A stretch of DNA of 64,000 nt, from NCBI RefSeq assembly GCF_023091745.1, contig NC_068933.1:21828001-21892000 (forward strand), read 5' to 3'. Position 1 is the stretch's first letter. The number at the start of each line of letters is the position of its first letter. The position numbers were made by a program, and so were the translations under genes. Source of the DNA: Budorcas taxicolor. Taxonomy: Eukaryota; Chordata; Mammalia; Artiodactyla; Bovidae. Shown one piece after another: positions 1 through 10,952 of the stretch. A model generated the notes under the pieces. The model did no database searches. It was not told the DNA's origin and worked only from the letters and a program-made list of their open reading frames with translations.

Positions 1-2263
1 CATGAGGTGGCCAAAGTACTGGAGCTTCAGCTTTACCGTCATTCCTTCCAAAGAAATCCCAGGGTTGATCTCCTTCAGAATGGACTGGTTGGATCTCCTT
101 GAAGTCCAAGGGACTCTCAAGTCTTCTCCAACACCACAGGTCAAAAGCATCAATTCTTCGGCGCTCAGCCTTCTTCACAGTCCAACTCTCACATCCATAC
201 ATGACCACTGGAAAAACCATAGCCTTGACTAGATGGACCTTAGTCAGCAAAGTAATGTCTCTGCTTTTGAATATGCTATCTAGGTTGGTCATAACTTTTC
301 TTCCCAGGAGTAAGCGTCTTATAATTTCATGGCTGCAGTCACCATCTGCAGTGATTTTGGAGCCCAAAAAAATAAAGTCTGACACTGTTTCCACTGTTTC
401 CCCATCTATTTCCCATGAAGTGATGGGACCAGATGCCATGATCTTCGTTTTCTGAATGTTGAGCTTTAAGCCAACTTTTTCGCTGTTCTCTTTCACTTTC
501 ATCAAGAGGCTTTTTAGCTTCTCTTCGCTTTCTGCCATAAGGGTGGCATCAACTGCATATCTGAGGTTATTGATATTTCTCCCGGCAATCTTGATTCCAG
601 CTTGTGTTTCTTCCAGTCCAGTGTTTCTCATGATGTACTCTGCATAGAAGTTAAATAAGCAGGGTGACAATATACAGCCTTGACGTGCTCCTTTTCCTAT
701 TTGGAACCAGTCTGTTGTTCCATGTCCAGTTCTAACTGTTGCTTCCTCACCTGAATACAGATTTCTCAAGAGGCAGGTCAGGTGGTCTGGTATTCCCATC
801 TCTTTCAGAATTTTCCACAGTTTATTGTGATCCACACAGTCAAAGGCTTTGGCATAGTCAATAAAGCAGAAGTAGATGTTTCTCTGGAACTCTCTTGCTT
901 TTTCAATGATCCAGCGGATGTTGGCAATGTGATCTCTGGTTCCTCTGCCTTTTCTAAAACCAGCTTGAACATCAGGGAGTTCATGGTTCACGTATTGCTG
1001 AAGCCTGGCTTGGAGAATTTTGAGCATTACTTTACTAGCATGTGAGATGAGTGCAATTGTGTGATAGTTTGAGCATTCTTTGTCATTGGCTTTCTTTGGG
1101 ATTGGAATGAAAACTGACCTTTTCCAGTCCTGTGGCAACTGCTGAGTTTTGCAAATTTGCTGGCATATTGAGTGCAGCACTTTCACAGCATCATCTTTCA
1201 GGATTTGAAACAGCTCAACTGGAATTCCATCACCTCCACTAGCTTTTGTTTGTAGTGATGCTTTCTAAGGCCCACTTGACTTCAAATTCCAAGATGTCTG
1301 GCTCTAGATTAGTGATCACATCATCAGGATTATCTGGGTCATGAAGATCTTTTTTGTACAGTTCTTCTGTGTATTCTTGCCTCCTCTTCTTAATATCTTC
1401 TGCTTCTGTTAGGTCCAGACCATTTCTGTCCTTTATCAAGCCCATCTTTGCATGAAATGTTCCCTTGATATCTCTAATTTTCTTGAAGAGATCTCTAGTC
1501 TTTCCCATTCTGTTGTTTTCCTCTATTTCTTTGCATTGACCGCTGAAGAAGGCTTTCTTATCTCTTCTTGCTATTCTTTGGAACTCTGCATTCAAATGCT
1601 TATATCTTTCCTTTTCTCCTTTGCTTTTCGCCTCTCTTCTTTTCACAGCTATTTGGAAGGCCTCCCCAGACAGCCATTTTGCTTTTTTGCATTTCTTTTC
1701 CATGGGGATGGTCTTGATCCCTGTCTCCTGTACAATGTCACGAACCTCATTCCATAGTTCATCAGGCACTCTATCAGATCTAGTCTCTTAAATCTATTTC
1801 TCACTTCTACTGTATAATCATAAGGGATTTTATTTAGGTCATACCTGAATGGTCTAGCAGTTTTCCCTATTTTCTTCAATTTGAGTCTGAATTTGGTAAT
1901 AAGGAGTTCATGATCTGAGCCACAGTCAGCTCCTGATCTTATTTTTGTTGACTGTATAGAGCTTCTCCATCTTTGGCTGCAAAGAATATAATCAATCTGA
2001 TTTCGATGTTAACCCTCTGGTGATGTCCATGTGTAGAGTATTCTCTTGTGTTGTTGGAAGAGGGTGTTTGCTATGACCAGTGCATTTTCTTGGCAAAACT
2101 CCATTAGTCTTTGCCCTGCTTCATTCCGCATTCCAAGGCCAAATTTGCCTGTTACCCAGGTGTTTCTTGACTTCCTACTTTTGCATTCCAGTCCCCTAGA
2201 ATGAAAAGGACATCTTTTTTGGGTGTTAGTTCTAAAAGGTCTTTGTGAGAGCCCATGCTCCTA
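1..2263 (-). mobile_element. BovB LINE (RTE clade), partial, 3' end beyond the window
   Basis: Read on the minus strand, this encodes the BovB polyprotein from the end of the endonuclease domain, through the linker, into reverse transcriptase and the C-terminal region. The same text recurs at 9347-13165, 22699-24343, 40950-43020 and 47856-51455. The left edge of the window removes the 3' end, and the 5' end stops inside the endonuclease part, so it is 5'-truncated. The frame is broken into several pieces, the longest clear one being 1239-1769. The reverse transcriptase box that should read YADD reads YAVD at 548-559, which removes one catalytic aspartate. It is a dead copy. BovB encodes an apurinic-type endonuclease plus reverse transcriptase and moves by target-primed reverse transcription. 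Confidence 0.95.
1239..1769 (-). pseudogene. BovB polyprotein fragment, linker between endonuclease and reverse transcriptase
   Basis: An uninterrupted 176-codon stretch of the BovB frame. It begins at MPDELWNEV and ends near WALESITTNKS, just before the reverse transcriptase fingers. It is rich in lysine, arginine and glutamate, as expected for the basic linker of RTE elements. The downstream reverse transcriptase part lies in other frames, so this is a remnant and not a gene. The family assignment rests on the matching text in the other BovB copies of this window. Confidence 0.85.
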
Positions 2264-2393
2264 TAAAAAAAGAGTAAAAAACTATATGACATCATTAAAA
2301 CTTATTACAAACAGAGAATTAGATTTAAAGAGAGACTACTGCACTAAACATCTATGTGACTGAGGGAACCACAGATCTCTCTATTGTTTCCCC

Positions 2394-2427
<34 letters not shown>

Positions 2428-3249
2428 GAGAAAAAGAGAAAAGAGATTGCACGAATTTTTATTAAATAGTCCTTCCATTGCAGATGTACCCTTTTTTCAG
2501 CTATGATGCAGTTAAGCCTGCAGTACCTGCTCAAATCATGCACCTTTCAGACTGCCTGATTCTGAGACAGTTCTGCCATTCTTGATGCTCCTTTGAAAGC
2601 AGAGAGTCAGTTGTGCTTCAGAGACAACACAGGGGTTAAAATGCCTCTCCTCTATCCACAATAATTTTGGAGTACAGAGCTGGTTATAGGGAATTTTTGA
2701 ATGTTCATGATTCCCTCTCTCCCTTTGTGCTTTTCTATTTCCAGGAGTGTTTCCCATGATCTCATAATCCAACTTAACTCAGATTGCCTTGTATTCTTCT
2801 GACTGACTTCCTGACCAGGGTGTTCTGAAATCACCCATAATTTTCTTGGAAGAAAGCCTTTATCTACTTGGTTGGAATGATTGCAAATAAATTTTAAGTG
2901 CCAAGTAATCTAATTAAGCTTCTTTATTAATTATCCCTTAGCCATCTAAGCTATTTGTATTTATGGTAGACATTCATGAATTGAAGTAAATTTCTATTAG
3001 ACAACATTTCAGGTAGAGTGTCACAGTAAAAACTAATTATGTAATTTGATTAAATTTGAGCGAGAATCACCACCTCTGAAATCAGACTGCCTAAGCTGAC
3101 TCCTTTTAACTTCAGTTATACTAATAGGGAACAGTTTTCTTACTTTACTTTTTCTCTTAGTCTGTTTTGCTACTAATTTTCTGTTTAAATGTATTCTTTT
3201 TGAAGAAGAATGTAGAAGTAAAAGAGAATAAAGAGCACCAAGTAAAAAC
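2264..3249. other. Unique intergenic DNA
   Basis: AT-rich sequence with no recognisable exon or young repeat apart from the GT microsatellite at 2394-2421. Short open frames here lack splice context and coding character. Confidence 0.6.
2394..2421. repeat. (GT)14 microsatellite
   Basis: Fourteen uninterrupted GT units, followed by an imperfect GA-rich stretch. Its length makes it likely to be polymorphic. Confidence 0.97.
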
Positions 3250-3612
3250 ATATCAATTTAACAAATATTGAGCACCTCCTATGTGCAGGTCACTTTTTCA
3301 GGGGCTTGAGATATATCATTAGTGAAACAGAAATCTCTACCTATTTAGACTTACATTCAGCTGCTCCTACTGCTGTTCAGCGGCTATGTCATGTTTGACT
3401 CTTTGCAATGCCATGGACTATAGCTCACCAGGCTCATCTTGCCATGGGATTCTCTAGGCAGGAATAGTGGAGTGGGTTGCCATTTCCTCCTCCAGGGGAT
3501 CTTCCTGACCCAAGGATCAAACCCCATCTCCTGCTGAGCAGGCAGATTTTTTTTACCGCTGAATCTCCAGGGAAGCCCAAGCTTACATTCTAGCGTATAT
3601 TAAATAATTGTA
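3250..3612 (-). mobile_element. L2 LINE 3' end, split by a SINE
   Basis: The text around 3256-3300 (ACAAATATTGAGCACCTCC, then TATGTGCAGG) is the reverse complement of the L2 3' end. The L2 text continues to about 3349 and resumes after the SINE with CTTACATTCTAG. The SINE fell exactly in the L2 segment that normally reads GCTTACATTCTAG, which supports both calls. The element is old and diverged. Confidence 0.75.
3359..3591 (-). mobile_element. Bov-tA SINE, inserted in L2
   Basis: The reverse complement starts with the tRNA-derived head (GGGCTTCCCTGG-like) and continues with the Bov-A body, including the CCACTCC region and the GACATAGC-type tail. It is flanked by a 9-base target-site duplication CTTACATTC at 3350-3358 and 3592-3600, typical of LINE-driven retroposition. 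The tRNA-like head carries several changes, including a run of T on the plus strand at 3547-3554. Confidence 0.9.
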
Positions 3613-6600
3613 TGTCAAAGCAAGTTATTGTTCTAGACTTTATAAGACAGTAGAAATCCTCCTATGCTTCATTGAAATAAGTGGTGTTTTTCTTAGCTAC
3701 ATTAAGTTTATATTTCCTTATAGTCCATAAATTTTTCAACTTTTTAAATTTTCTGGCTAAGAAATTAACTATCTACATAAAAAAATAACCAGTTCTCCAA
3801 TGTCTAAATTGGTTTTAAATAGTAATAGCATTGGAAATAAGAAAGGAAGCTATTGGTGAGTATAAACATAACAATTGGAAGAAAAATATTTGCTGTGTAG
3901 GGTTACAGGTCACAAATAGAACTTTCATCTGGTTGCAGTTTATGCTAAAGTATTAGATAAAGCACATCGGTGGCATAGCTAGTAAATTTCCATGATACTT
4001 TCTTACTTTGAAACAGAATCTTCCTAATTATCAAGGCAAGTGCTATGTAATAGATAATAAAATTAAGTATGGCTTTATTTTACATTTCACATCTCTTGAA
4101 AGGTAAGAGGAAGTAAAAACTGATTCTGATTTATCAAATAAATATACAGTATGCTTTCTTTATACTTGGATACTAGTTATATAAATACAATTAATAGAAA
4201 TAAGAGTGATGGTGTTGCAATTACTTTACCTACTTTGTAAATGATTTTCTCATAATTTTTCAATAAATTCCCATACAAACAGAGAGCAAGGAAATATTAA
4301 TGTTTTCACTTTTTCATTGGCCATGACTCAGAATGGCTGAAAGGTCATACTCTGAGACTCCTGGTGCTTTTCCATTATTAAAATACTTCCAAGTGAGTTG
4401 GACAAACTATAATGGTGATTATTATTTTTTATTTTGCAACTACTCATGAACCATTGATAAATGGATTTACAATATGGCAGTAAGATTTTCCAAGGTCCTT
4501 TATCCCTAGAGAGATATACCATTAGGAAGTATCCCTAGAGAGATATACCATTAGGAAGTAGGTAGCTTTTGTTTCAGCATAACTCTGCCAGTCATTATCA
4601 CCTTAGTTCATATAGCTTGCTTATTTTCGCTACCAACAATTGCAAACAGTAGAATTATACTAAAACTGTTTCTTATGTGATAACTATTATAGGAATGGGA
4701 AAAAAAATCAAGATTTTCCCTAGACCATAGTCCAAAAAGTGCATTTGCAGTTTCTTAAAAATTTAGCAGTAATTTCCACTTCCTTCAAGAATGAATAGGA
4801 AACAATGCATTTTTTAAAGAGGTATATTGTATTTTGAACACTGTGATTAAGTGATTCCTGGGTACTGTTTAGGTATTACCTCAGGTACAATGCATTGTTT
4901 CTCTCTGTGTCTCTGAACAAAGGGCAAAGCAGAATGAAAACCTGCTGACTTGGAAACTCTAATATTGCTTTAAACATAAGGTTAGCCTTTAGGAGACATG
5001 TAGGTTCTAGAATTGCTTCTAAGGAATTACTGTCAGTTATTTCAAACTATTTACTATATTCTGCTATTTCAAATTGTTAGTTTTCTTTACAAGAATAATG
5101 TTAAAACACTTTAAAATGTGATCTATATGAAAGGCAACTTGAATAATAAAGCCATTTAAAAATTTTATTTAGACATTATATGTGGTGTATACACACATTT
5201 GTACATATGTCTGTTCATGTGTGTTTTGAAGATTTGTTACTGTTAACTGATTTGAAGTCATGCTGTAAAAGTGTAAGCCTGGAACTAAAACATGATTGAC
5301 AGCATGGTTGCCACCACAACTAAACCAAATTTGACACAAGTTGGGGAGAGGGACTTGAGAAGTCACCAAGGATTCCTACCTATGATTTTAAAGTTTCAGT
5401 CCAGTTTGAACTATGTCAGAAGATAGGACCAGATTATGTTTGCCTGCTTATAATTTCCTAAAGAACTTCTCAGATTTATACTGCATAGAGCAAGTTTTCA
5501 TACTAGTATTACCCTTTTATCAGGAATGAGGATCATATTTTAATGAATATTTGCCACATGTCTCCAGATTTTATCCTAGATATGGCATAGGTCCCAGCTG
5601 GTTGGAACTCTTTAGTCTTTCACACCCACAGGATGTAAAAGTTGCAGGGTCTCTAATTAATAGTATAGGTGAGATATGCCTGTTTCTCTGGGCAGAGGAT
5701 GAACTGTTTGAGGATTTTTCAAATTGGAACTGGCTTTGATCTTCAAGAAATTCTATAGGTAAATGTTAAAACTTAAGTGTAAAGCAATTTTCATTGCTTT
5801 TACTATTCTGCCCAATTTCGTGTTTCTTGATATCTTGATTTAAATCTAATCTTCTATTCAAGTTAGGTAGCAAATGTAGGCTGTACGTACTTAAGTTATA
5901 TCACTAAATAAGAGCTTTTTAAAAGAAAAATTTTGATGTAATACATGAATATGTGTGGTTTATTCTCAATGTGAATAAAGACTTGAGTAGGCCTAGGAAA
6001 TTTATCTTTTTGCTCTAAGTTAAGTATCCCCTGTCATTTTTGGGAGTATCTGAATTTCTCATGTTAGAACTCTAAGGAAAATAGCTTACCTAGTCGAGTC
6101 TAATAAAATCACATAAATTATATGAATTCACTTTTCTTAAAGTTCCCTATATACTAAGAAGTAAAATAGCCTTTTTCATGAAGGTAATTTATCTCATTAT
6201 AAAATTCTTATCTGTATTAATATAATATATTTCTAGATATTTTGTTAAAAAATAGTATTCAGGATAGTTTTCATACTTTTGGATTCAACAGTGGACAATG
6301 AGTAATTAAACATAGTTTATATAACATAATATTAAAACATGTAAAAATAGTGTATAGGTGAATATATTCATAAGCAGGCCTTCAATATTATCCAATAGTA
6401 CTTTAATAATACTGCTGAGTCATTAGCTTTCTGTGTTACATTTTGAAATCTACTAATTTTCCTGAAAAAAAATACAGTAAGAGTGATTTGATTTATCCCC
6501 TTATTAAATAAGAGATTAGGTGATTCCTAATATCTTTAGGAAGTAAGTGGTTCCCTTTTTAAAGAATATGGCCCTTAAAAGCTTTTGCTCTTTGTCTTTA

Positions 6601-7202
6601 TGAGCTCGTTACTAATGGAAGAAGTTTGAAGAAAAGTCATTTTTAATGACAGTTCTAAGATGAGGAAGAATATATTCATGGTAAACTGTAATACAAGTGG
6701 AACCGAAATACAGGTAGATTGCTGTCTAACTTTACACAGAATTCTGACTACTATAGTTTGTTTTCTACAGTGGGAAAATTGGTCCTGCTGTTTTGAAGTA
6801 AGATTTATAAAGATACTTTATATGTGTTCTATATCATTGTTTTACTTTTGGTATATTATTGTTGATGCAAGTGCATTATGAGATTTTACAGGTGATATAT
6901 TTATTCTTTCACTAGATCAAAATATGTGGAGTGCTTCACATGACTGTGACTTTTCTAAATGTGGAAGATAAAATAGTTTTTTTAATATTTGCATAAAATT
7001 CACAATATACTTGTGAGTGATCACCATTAACTATCCACTGATATCTCTAGAAACACGAAAGAGGCAATGCTCACCCCTTCAGGGTAAGTAGAAGAGCTGG
7101 GATAAGTTTTAGTGGAGATAACAATTTACTGAGTCTGAGGAGAAATAGGAGTTCAACAGAATAAGAGGAGAAGAGGTTGTCCAAGCTGGTAATGCTATAA
7201 AC
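3613..7202. other. Unique AT-rich intergenic DNA
   Basis: About 3.6 kb with no lineage-specific repeat. It contains the 29-base tandem duplication at 4501-4558. No splice-flanked or codon-biased open frame could be supported, and older highly diverged repeats may be present below my detection. Confidence 0.6.
4501..4558. repeat. Perfect 29-base tandem duplication
   Basis: Two identical 29-base units, 4501-4529 and 4530-4558, each beginning TATCCCTAGAGAG and ending TTAGGAAG. No mismatch between copies implies a recent event, and this may be a variable site. Confidence 0.97.
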
Positions 7203-7361
7203 ACACTTAAAAATTTAAATTTGTATTGCAGGAAGAAAGAAATATTGATTAGCTTTAAGAACATAATTGAACCCATTAAATATACACTTAAGAATTTAAA
7301 TTTGTATTGCAGGAAGAAAAAATATTGATTAGCTTTAAGAACGTAATTGAAACCATTAAAT
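7203..7361. repeat. Diverged tandem duplication, about 81 bases per unit
   Basis: Unit one spans 7203-7283 and unit two about 7284-7361. Both begin ACACTTAA and share the TTTGTATTGCAGGAAG and GATTAGCTTTAAGAAC segments. A few substitutions and a small indel in the A-rich part separate the copies, so it is older than the 4501 duplication. Confidence 0.92.
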
Positions 7362-7444
7362 TAAATTTACAAACTTTATACCAAATAACATTTGGTAAAT
7401 AAACATTTCCTGATTTGGTATCAGGAAACTATCAGCTTCCCTGA

Positions 7445-7456
7445 TAGCTCAGTTGG
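7445..7456 (+). promoter_or_regulatory. Pol III box A of the SINE
   Basis: TAGCTCAGTTGG matches the TRGCNNAGYNGG consensus at every position. It lies about 31 bases upstream of the box B, as in a tRNA gene. Confidence 0.85.
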
Positions 7457-7487
7457 TAAAGAATTCACCTGCAATGCAGGAGACCTG

Positions 7488-7498
7488 GGTTCGATTCC
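7488..7498 (+). promoter_or_regulatory. Pol III box B of the SINE
   Basis: GGTTCGATTCC matches the GGTTCGANTCC consensus exactly. With box A at 7445-7456 it makes a complete type 2 internal promoter. Confidence 0.85.
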
Positions 7499-7879
7499 CG
7501 GGTCGGGAAGATTTGCAGGAGAAGAGATAGGCTACCCACTTCAGTATTCTTGGGCTTCCCTTGTGGCTCAGCTGGTAAAGAATCCACCTGCAGTGCAGGA
7601 GACCTGCGTTCAATCCCTGGGTTGGGAAGATTCCCCTGGAGAAGGGAAAGGCTACTACTCCAGTATTCTGGCCTAGAAAATTCCATGAACTGTATAGTCC
7701 TTGAGGTCACAAAGAGTCAGACACAACTAAGCAAGCTTCACTTTCACTTTGGATTCAATTTAAAGGCTGAGTTGGAGGAAGCAAAATTATTTATACTGGG
7801 GACTTATTGAGAATGCATTCCAATATGTAAGAAAAAATTAATAAGGAACACAAATTCAAGGGCAGAAGGATGAGAAATC

Positions 7880-7985
7880 ATTCATTAAAAAAATCATCTT
7901 TGGACACCTACTCTGGACCTAGCACTGTGATAATTGATGGAACAATGTAGTAGACTTAAAGACATGTGACATAGTAGAATAATCA
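7880..7985 (-). mobile_element. L2 LINE 3' fragment
   Basis: The text from the CATTCATTAAAA region through GACACCTACTCTGGACC and AGCACTGTGATA follows the reverse complement of the L2 3' end. It is diverged and its upstream limit is uncertain; it may extend weakly toward 8400. Confidence 0.6.
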
Positions 7986-8699
7986 GGATTTCCTTGCCGA
8001 CTGAAGAGGAGAAGGGGGAGAAAGTGAGGAGTTTAGGCTATGCCTCAGGAGTATACTTGATTAACTTGGCTAGTTAAGCAGAAATTATATCAGTGAAAAT
8101 AAATAGAAAAGAGAAGGGAGTTTGGAGGGAATAATAAACCGAAAAGCTAGCGTTTAGTTGAGAGGTTTAGTAGGCAGTTAGGTAGACAGGTCTACCTCAA
8201 AGGAGAGTTTTAGAGTAGAGGATGTGAAATTTAGAATTATCCACATATAGGTGAAACACACATTCAGAGAAGTGAGAAATGCTTCAAGAATGAGAGCAAA
8301 ACATGGTAAGTGGAGAATATAAAAGAGAGAAGCCTGAGGATATATAGATAAATAAGTAGGAGTCTGCAAAGAAGCCAAGAAGCCAAGAAAGAAAACTAAA
8401 ATAAAAATATTGTTTTGGAAGCCAGAAAATGAAACTATCTAAAATGTTAAATCCTACAGTATGTGAGATATATCTGGGTTTAAAAGGATGCAGTGGATTT
8501 AGTAATAAATTATTTCCATAGGTCTTTTCATCTGAGTTTTCATTAGGACATTGTTTTTGTTCTAAGGTTTTGCTTTTTTGTTCTTTGATAAGTAAAGCTA
8601 TGTATACTGTATCAGCTGGAACTATTCTTAGAATTTATAGTCATCCGTTCTTTCAATCTTTCACTCAGTCTCATCCAATCTCATGGTTTAAGTTACTTT
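7986..8699. other. Unassigned intergenic DNA
   Basis: Purine-rich, AT-rich sequence that may continue the flanking L2 in very diverged form. No gene or young repeat seen. Confidence 0.5.
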
Positions 8700-9186
8700 C
8701 CATGGGATAGTGATGCTCAAACTTGTTTCCAGGTATGCTCTCTCTTCTGAGCTTCTGTTACCTGTACCAGCTGTCAAGTAGACATTCCCAGAGGAGTGTC
8801 TAAGTCACAACTGAGAGTCAAAATACCCAAAATTGACCTGCCATCCACCATCCCCTACACACAAACTCTGCATGCTGAAATTCCATTTGTCAGACCAGAA
8901 ATCTAGCATCAGTGTAAACTGTCCTGTCCCTCTTCCATTCACATCCATTTTATAACATTATCTTGAAATTGTTCTCTTCTTTCTCACAATCACTGTTCAA
9001 CATTGCTTGTTGTTAGAGATCAGTAAACTTCTACCTGGTTTTCCTTTTTTCTGTTTGGAATTTCTCGATTCTGTTATTTATTCTGTAGTTAAAGTAATCT
9101 TTCTAAAGTAAAAATTGAATCATATAATTTTCCTACTTATAACTCTTCATGATACCCTAGTTGTTCTTGAGAAATAGTTCATTCTC
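8700..9186 (+). mobile_element. L2 LINE fragment, internal to 3' part
   Basis: The order of segments matches the L2 coding end: the CACATCCATTTTATAAC region, then TGTTCTCTTC, then TAAAGTAATCTTTCTAAAG and the AATTGAATCATATAA region with CCTACTTATAACTC. It corresponds to the C-terminal end of the L2 ORF. It is heavily mutated and has no frame. Confidence 0.65.
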
Positions 9187-9345
9187 TTTTTTTAAACTTT
9201 TTTATTTTAGATTGGGTTATAGCCAATTAACAGAAAATGTGATAGTTTCAGGTGAACAGCCAAGTGAGGGGCCCATATATACATACAGGTCATTCTAAGA
9301 TCTCAGCAGGGTTCTCTGTAAGTAGGTTCTGCTAATGTCCCACCT
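9187..9345 (-). mobile_element. Artiodactyl L1 3' end fragment
   Basis: The text TTTCAGGTGAACAGCCAAG, followed by CATATATACATACAG, is the reverse-complement pattern of the artiodactyl L1 3' UTR. It is older than the L1 at 9821-10301 and ends where BovB begins. Confidence 0.65.
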
Positions 9346-9820
9346 TTGCTGTTGTTCAGTCACTCAGTCATGTCCAACTCTTTAAGACCCCATGGACTGC
9401 AGCACACCAGACCTCACTGTCATTCAACATCTCCTGGGACCTGCTCAAACTCACGTCCATTGAGTTGGTGATGCCATCCAACCATATCTTCCTCTGCCAT
9501 CCCCTTCTCCTCCCGCCTTCAATCTTTCCCAGTATCAGGGTCTTTTTCAGTGCATCAGCTGTCCAAAATATTGAACTTCAGCTTCAGCATCAGTCTTTCC
9601 AATGAATATTCATCATTGATTTCCTTTAGGATTGACTGGGTTAAACTCCTTGAGGTCCAAGGGACTCTCAAGAGTCTTCTCCAACACCACAGTTCAAAAG
9701 CATCAATTCTTCGGTGCCCAGGCTTCATCATTCAGCTCTCACATCCATGAAAGACTACTGGAAAAATCATAGCTTTGGTTAAACAGACCATTGTCAGCAA
9801 AGTAATGTCTCTACTTTTTA

Positions 9821-10301
9821 TTTTTAGCCTATTTATTTATTTATTTTTTAATATAAATTTATTTAATTGGAGGCTAATTAATTTACAGTATTGTATTGGT
9901 TTTGCCATACAGCAACATGAATCCACCACGGGTGTACATGTGTTCCCCATCCTGAACCCCCCTCCCACCTCCCTCCCGTACCATCCTTCTGGATCATCCC
10001 AGTGCACCAGCCCTGAGCATCCTCTATCATGCATCGAACCTGGACTGGTGATTCATTTCACATATGATATTATACATGTTTCAATGCCATTCTCCCAAAT
10101 CATCCCACCCTTGCCCTCTCCCACAGAGTCCATAAGACTGTTCTGTACATCTGTGTCTCTTTTACTGTCTCGCATACAGGGTTATCGTTACCATCCTTCT
10201 AAATTCCATATATATGCATTGTATTGGTGTTTTTCTTTCTGGCTTACTTCACTCTGTATAATAGGCTCCAGTTTCATCCACCTCATTAGAACTGATTCAA
10301 A
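9821..10301 (-). mobile_element. 5'-truncated ruminant L1 nested in BovB
   Basis: The minus strand reads the last codons of L1 ORF2, then the 3' UTR and an A-rich tail. It matches the plus-strand L1 tail at 39935-40413 of this window. A 13-base direct repeat TCTCTACTTTTTA flanks it at 9808-9820 and 10302-10314, and the BovB text resumes exactly across the gap. This shows that the L1 arrived after BovB. Confidence 0.95.
10104..10122 (-). other. G-quadruplex motif in L1 3' UTR
   Basis: On the minus strand, four GGG runs are separated by loops AGA, CAA and T. A second C-rich run follows the same pattern near 9957-9978. The motif matches those at 40120-40138 and 40263-40281 in the other L1. Confidence 0.75.
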
Positions 10302-10520
10302 TCTCTACTTTTTAATACACTGTCCCGGTTTGTCAAAGCTTTTCTTCCAAGGAGCAAGTGTATTTTAATTCCATGGCTATAGGCACTGATGCAGTGATTT
10401 TGGAGCCCAAGAAAATAGTCTGTCACTGTTTCTATTGTTTGCCCATCTATTTGCCATGAAGTGATGGGAACGATTGTCATGATCTTCTGTTTTTAAATGT
10501 TGAGTTTTAAGACAGCTTTT

Positions 10521-10952
10521 TCACTCTCTTCTTTCACCTTCATCAAGAGGCTCTTTAGTCCTCCTTGTTTTCTGCCATAAGGGTGGTGTCATCTGCATAT
10601 CTGAGGTTATTGATTTTCTCCCAGCAATCTTGTTTACAACTTCTATGTCATCCAGCCCAGCATTTTGCATGATGTACTCTGCATATGAGTTAAATAAGCA
10701 GGGTGACAATATACAGGCTTGACATACTCCTTTCCCAATTTTGAACAGGTCCACTGTTGCATGTCTGGTTCTGATTGTTGTTTCCTGACCTGAATACAGT
10801 TTTGTCAGGATGCAGGTAAGGTGCTCTGGTATTCCCATCTCTTTAAGAATTTTCCACAATTTGATGTGAACCTCACAATCAAAGGCTTTAGCAGAGTCAA
10901 TGAAGAAGAAGTAGATTTTTTCTGGAATTCTCTTGCTTTTTCTGTAATCCAA
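10521..10952 (-). pseudogene. BovB reverse transcriptase fragment
   Basis: A 143-codon stretch of the BovB reverse transcriptase palm. It includes FIDSAKAFD (motif A) and the TRHATVDLFKIGKGVCQACI segment, where other copies read GVHQGC. The G to A change in that box and the shifted frame after MQMTPPL show decay. Confidence 0.8.

Larger units (their letters stand above)
7435..7747 (+). mobile_element. Dimeric Bov-tA SINE with two tRNA-like heads
   Basis: The first monomer runs from GCTTCCCTGATAGCTCAG and breaks off at about 7552, where a second complete monomer begins GGGCTTCCCTTGTGGCTC. The tail ends in TTCACTTTCAC. The first head keeps textbook Pol III internal boxes: box A TAGCTCAGTTGG at 7445-7456 and box B GGTTCGATTCC at 7488-7498. 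This dimer form is common in ruminants and is non-autonomous, relying on LINE enzymes. Confidence 0.92.

Noticed and set aside
5551..5739. Open frame with splice-like flanks (CACCCACAG before 5633, ATAGGTGAGA after 5660)
   Set aside because: The implied exon would be under 40 bases, with no matching partner exon and no recognised protein similarity.
7435..7510. Possible tRNA gene
   Set aside because: The tRNA-like boxes belong to a SINE head; the acceptor stem and cloverleaf are not preserved and the Bov-A body follows.
9775..10368. 197-codon plus-strand open frame
   Set aside because: It spans the antisense of an L1 3' end and both BovB junctions, so it is a shadow of repeats.
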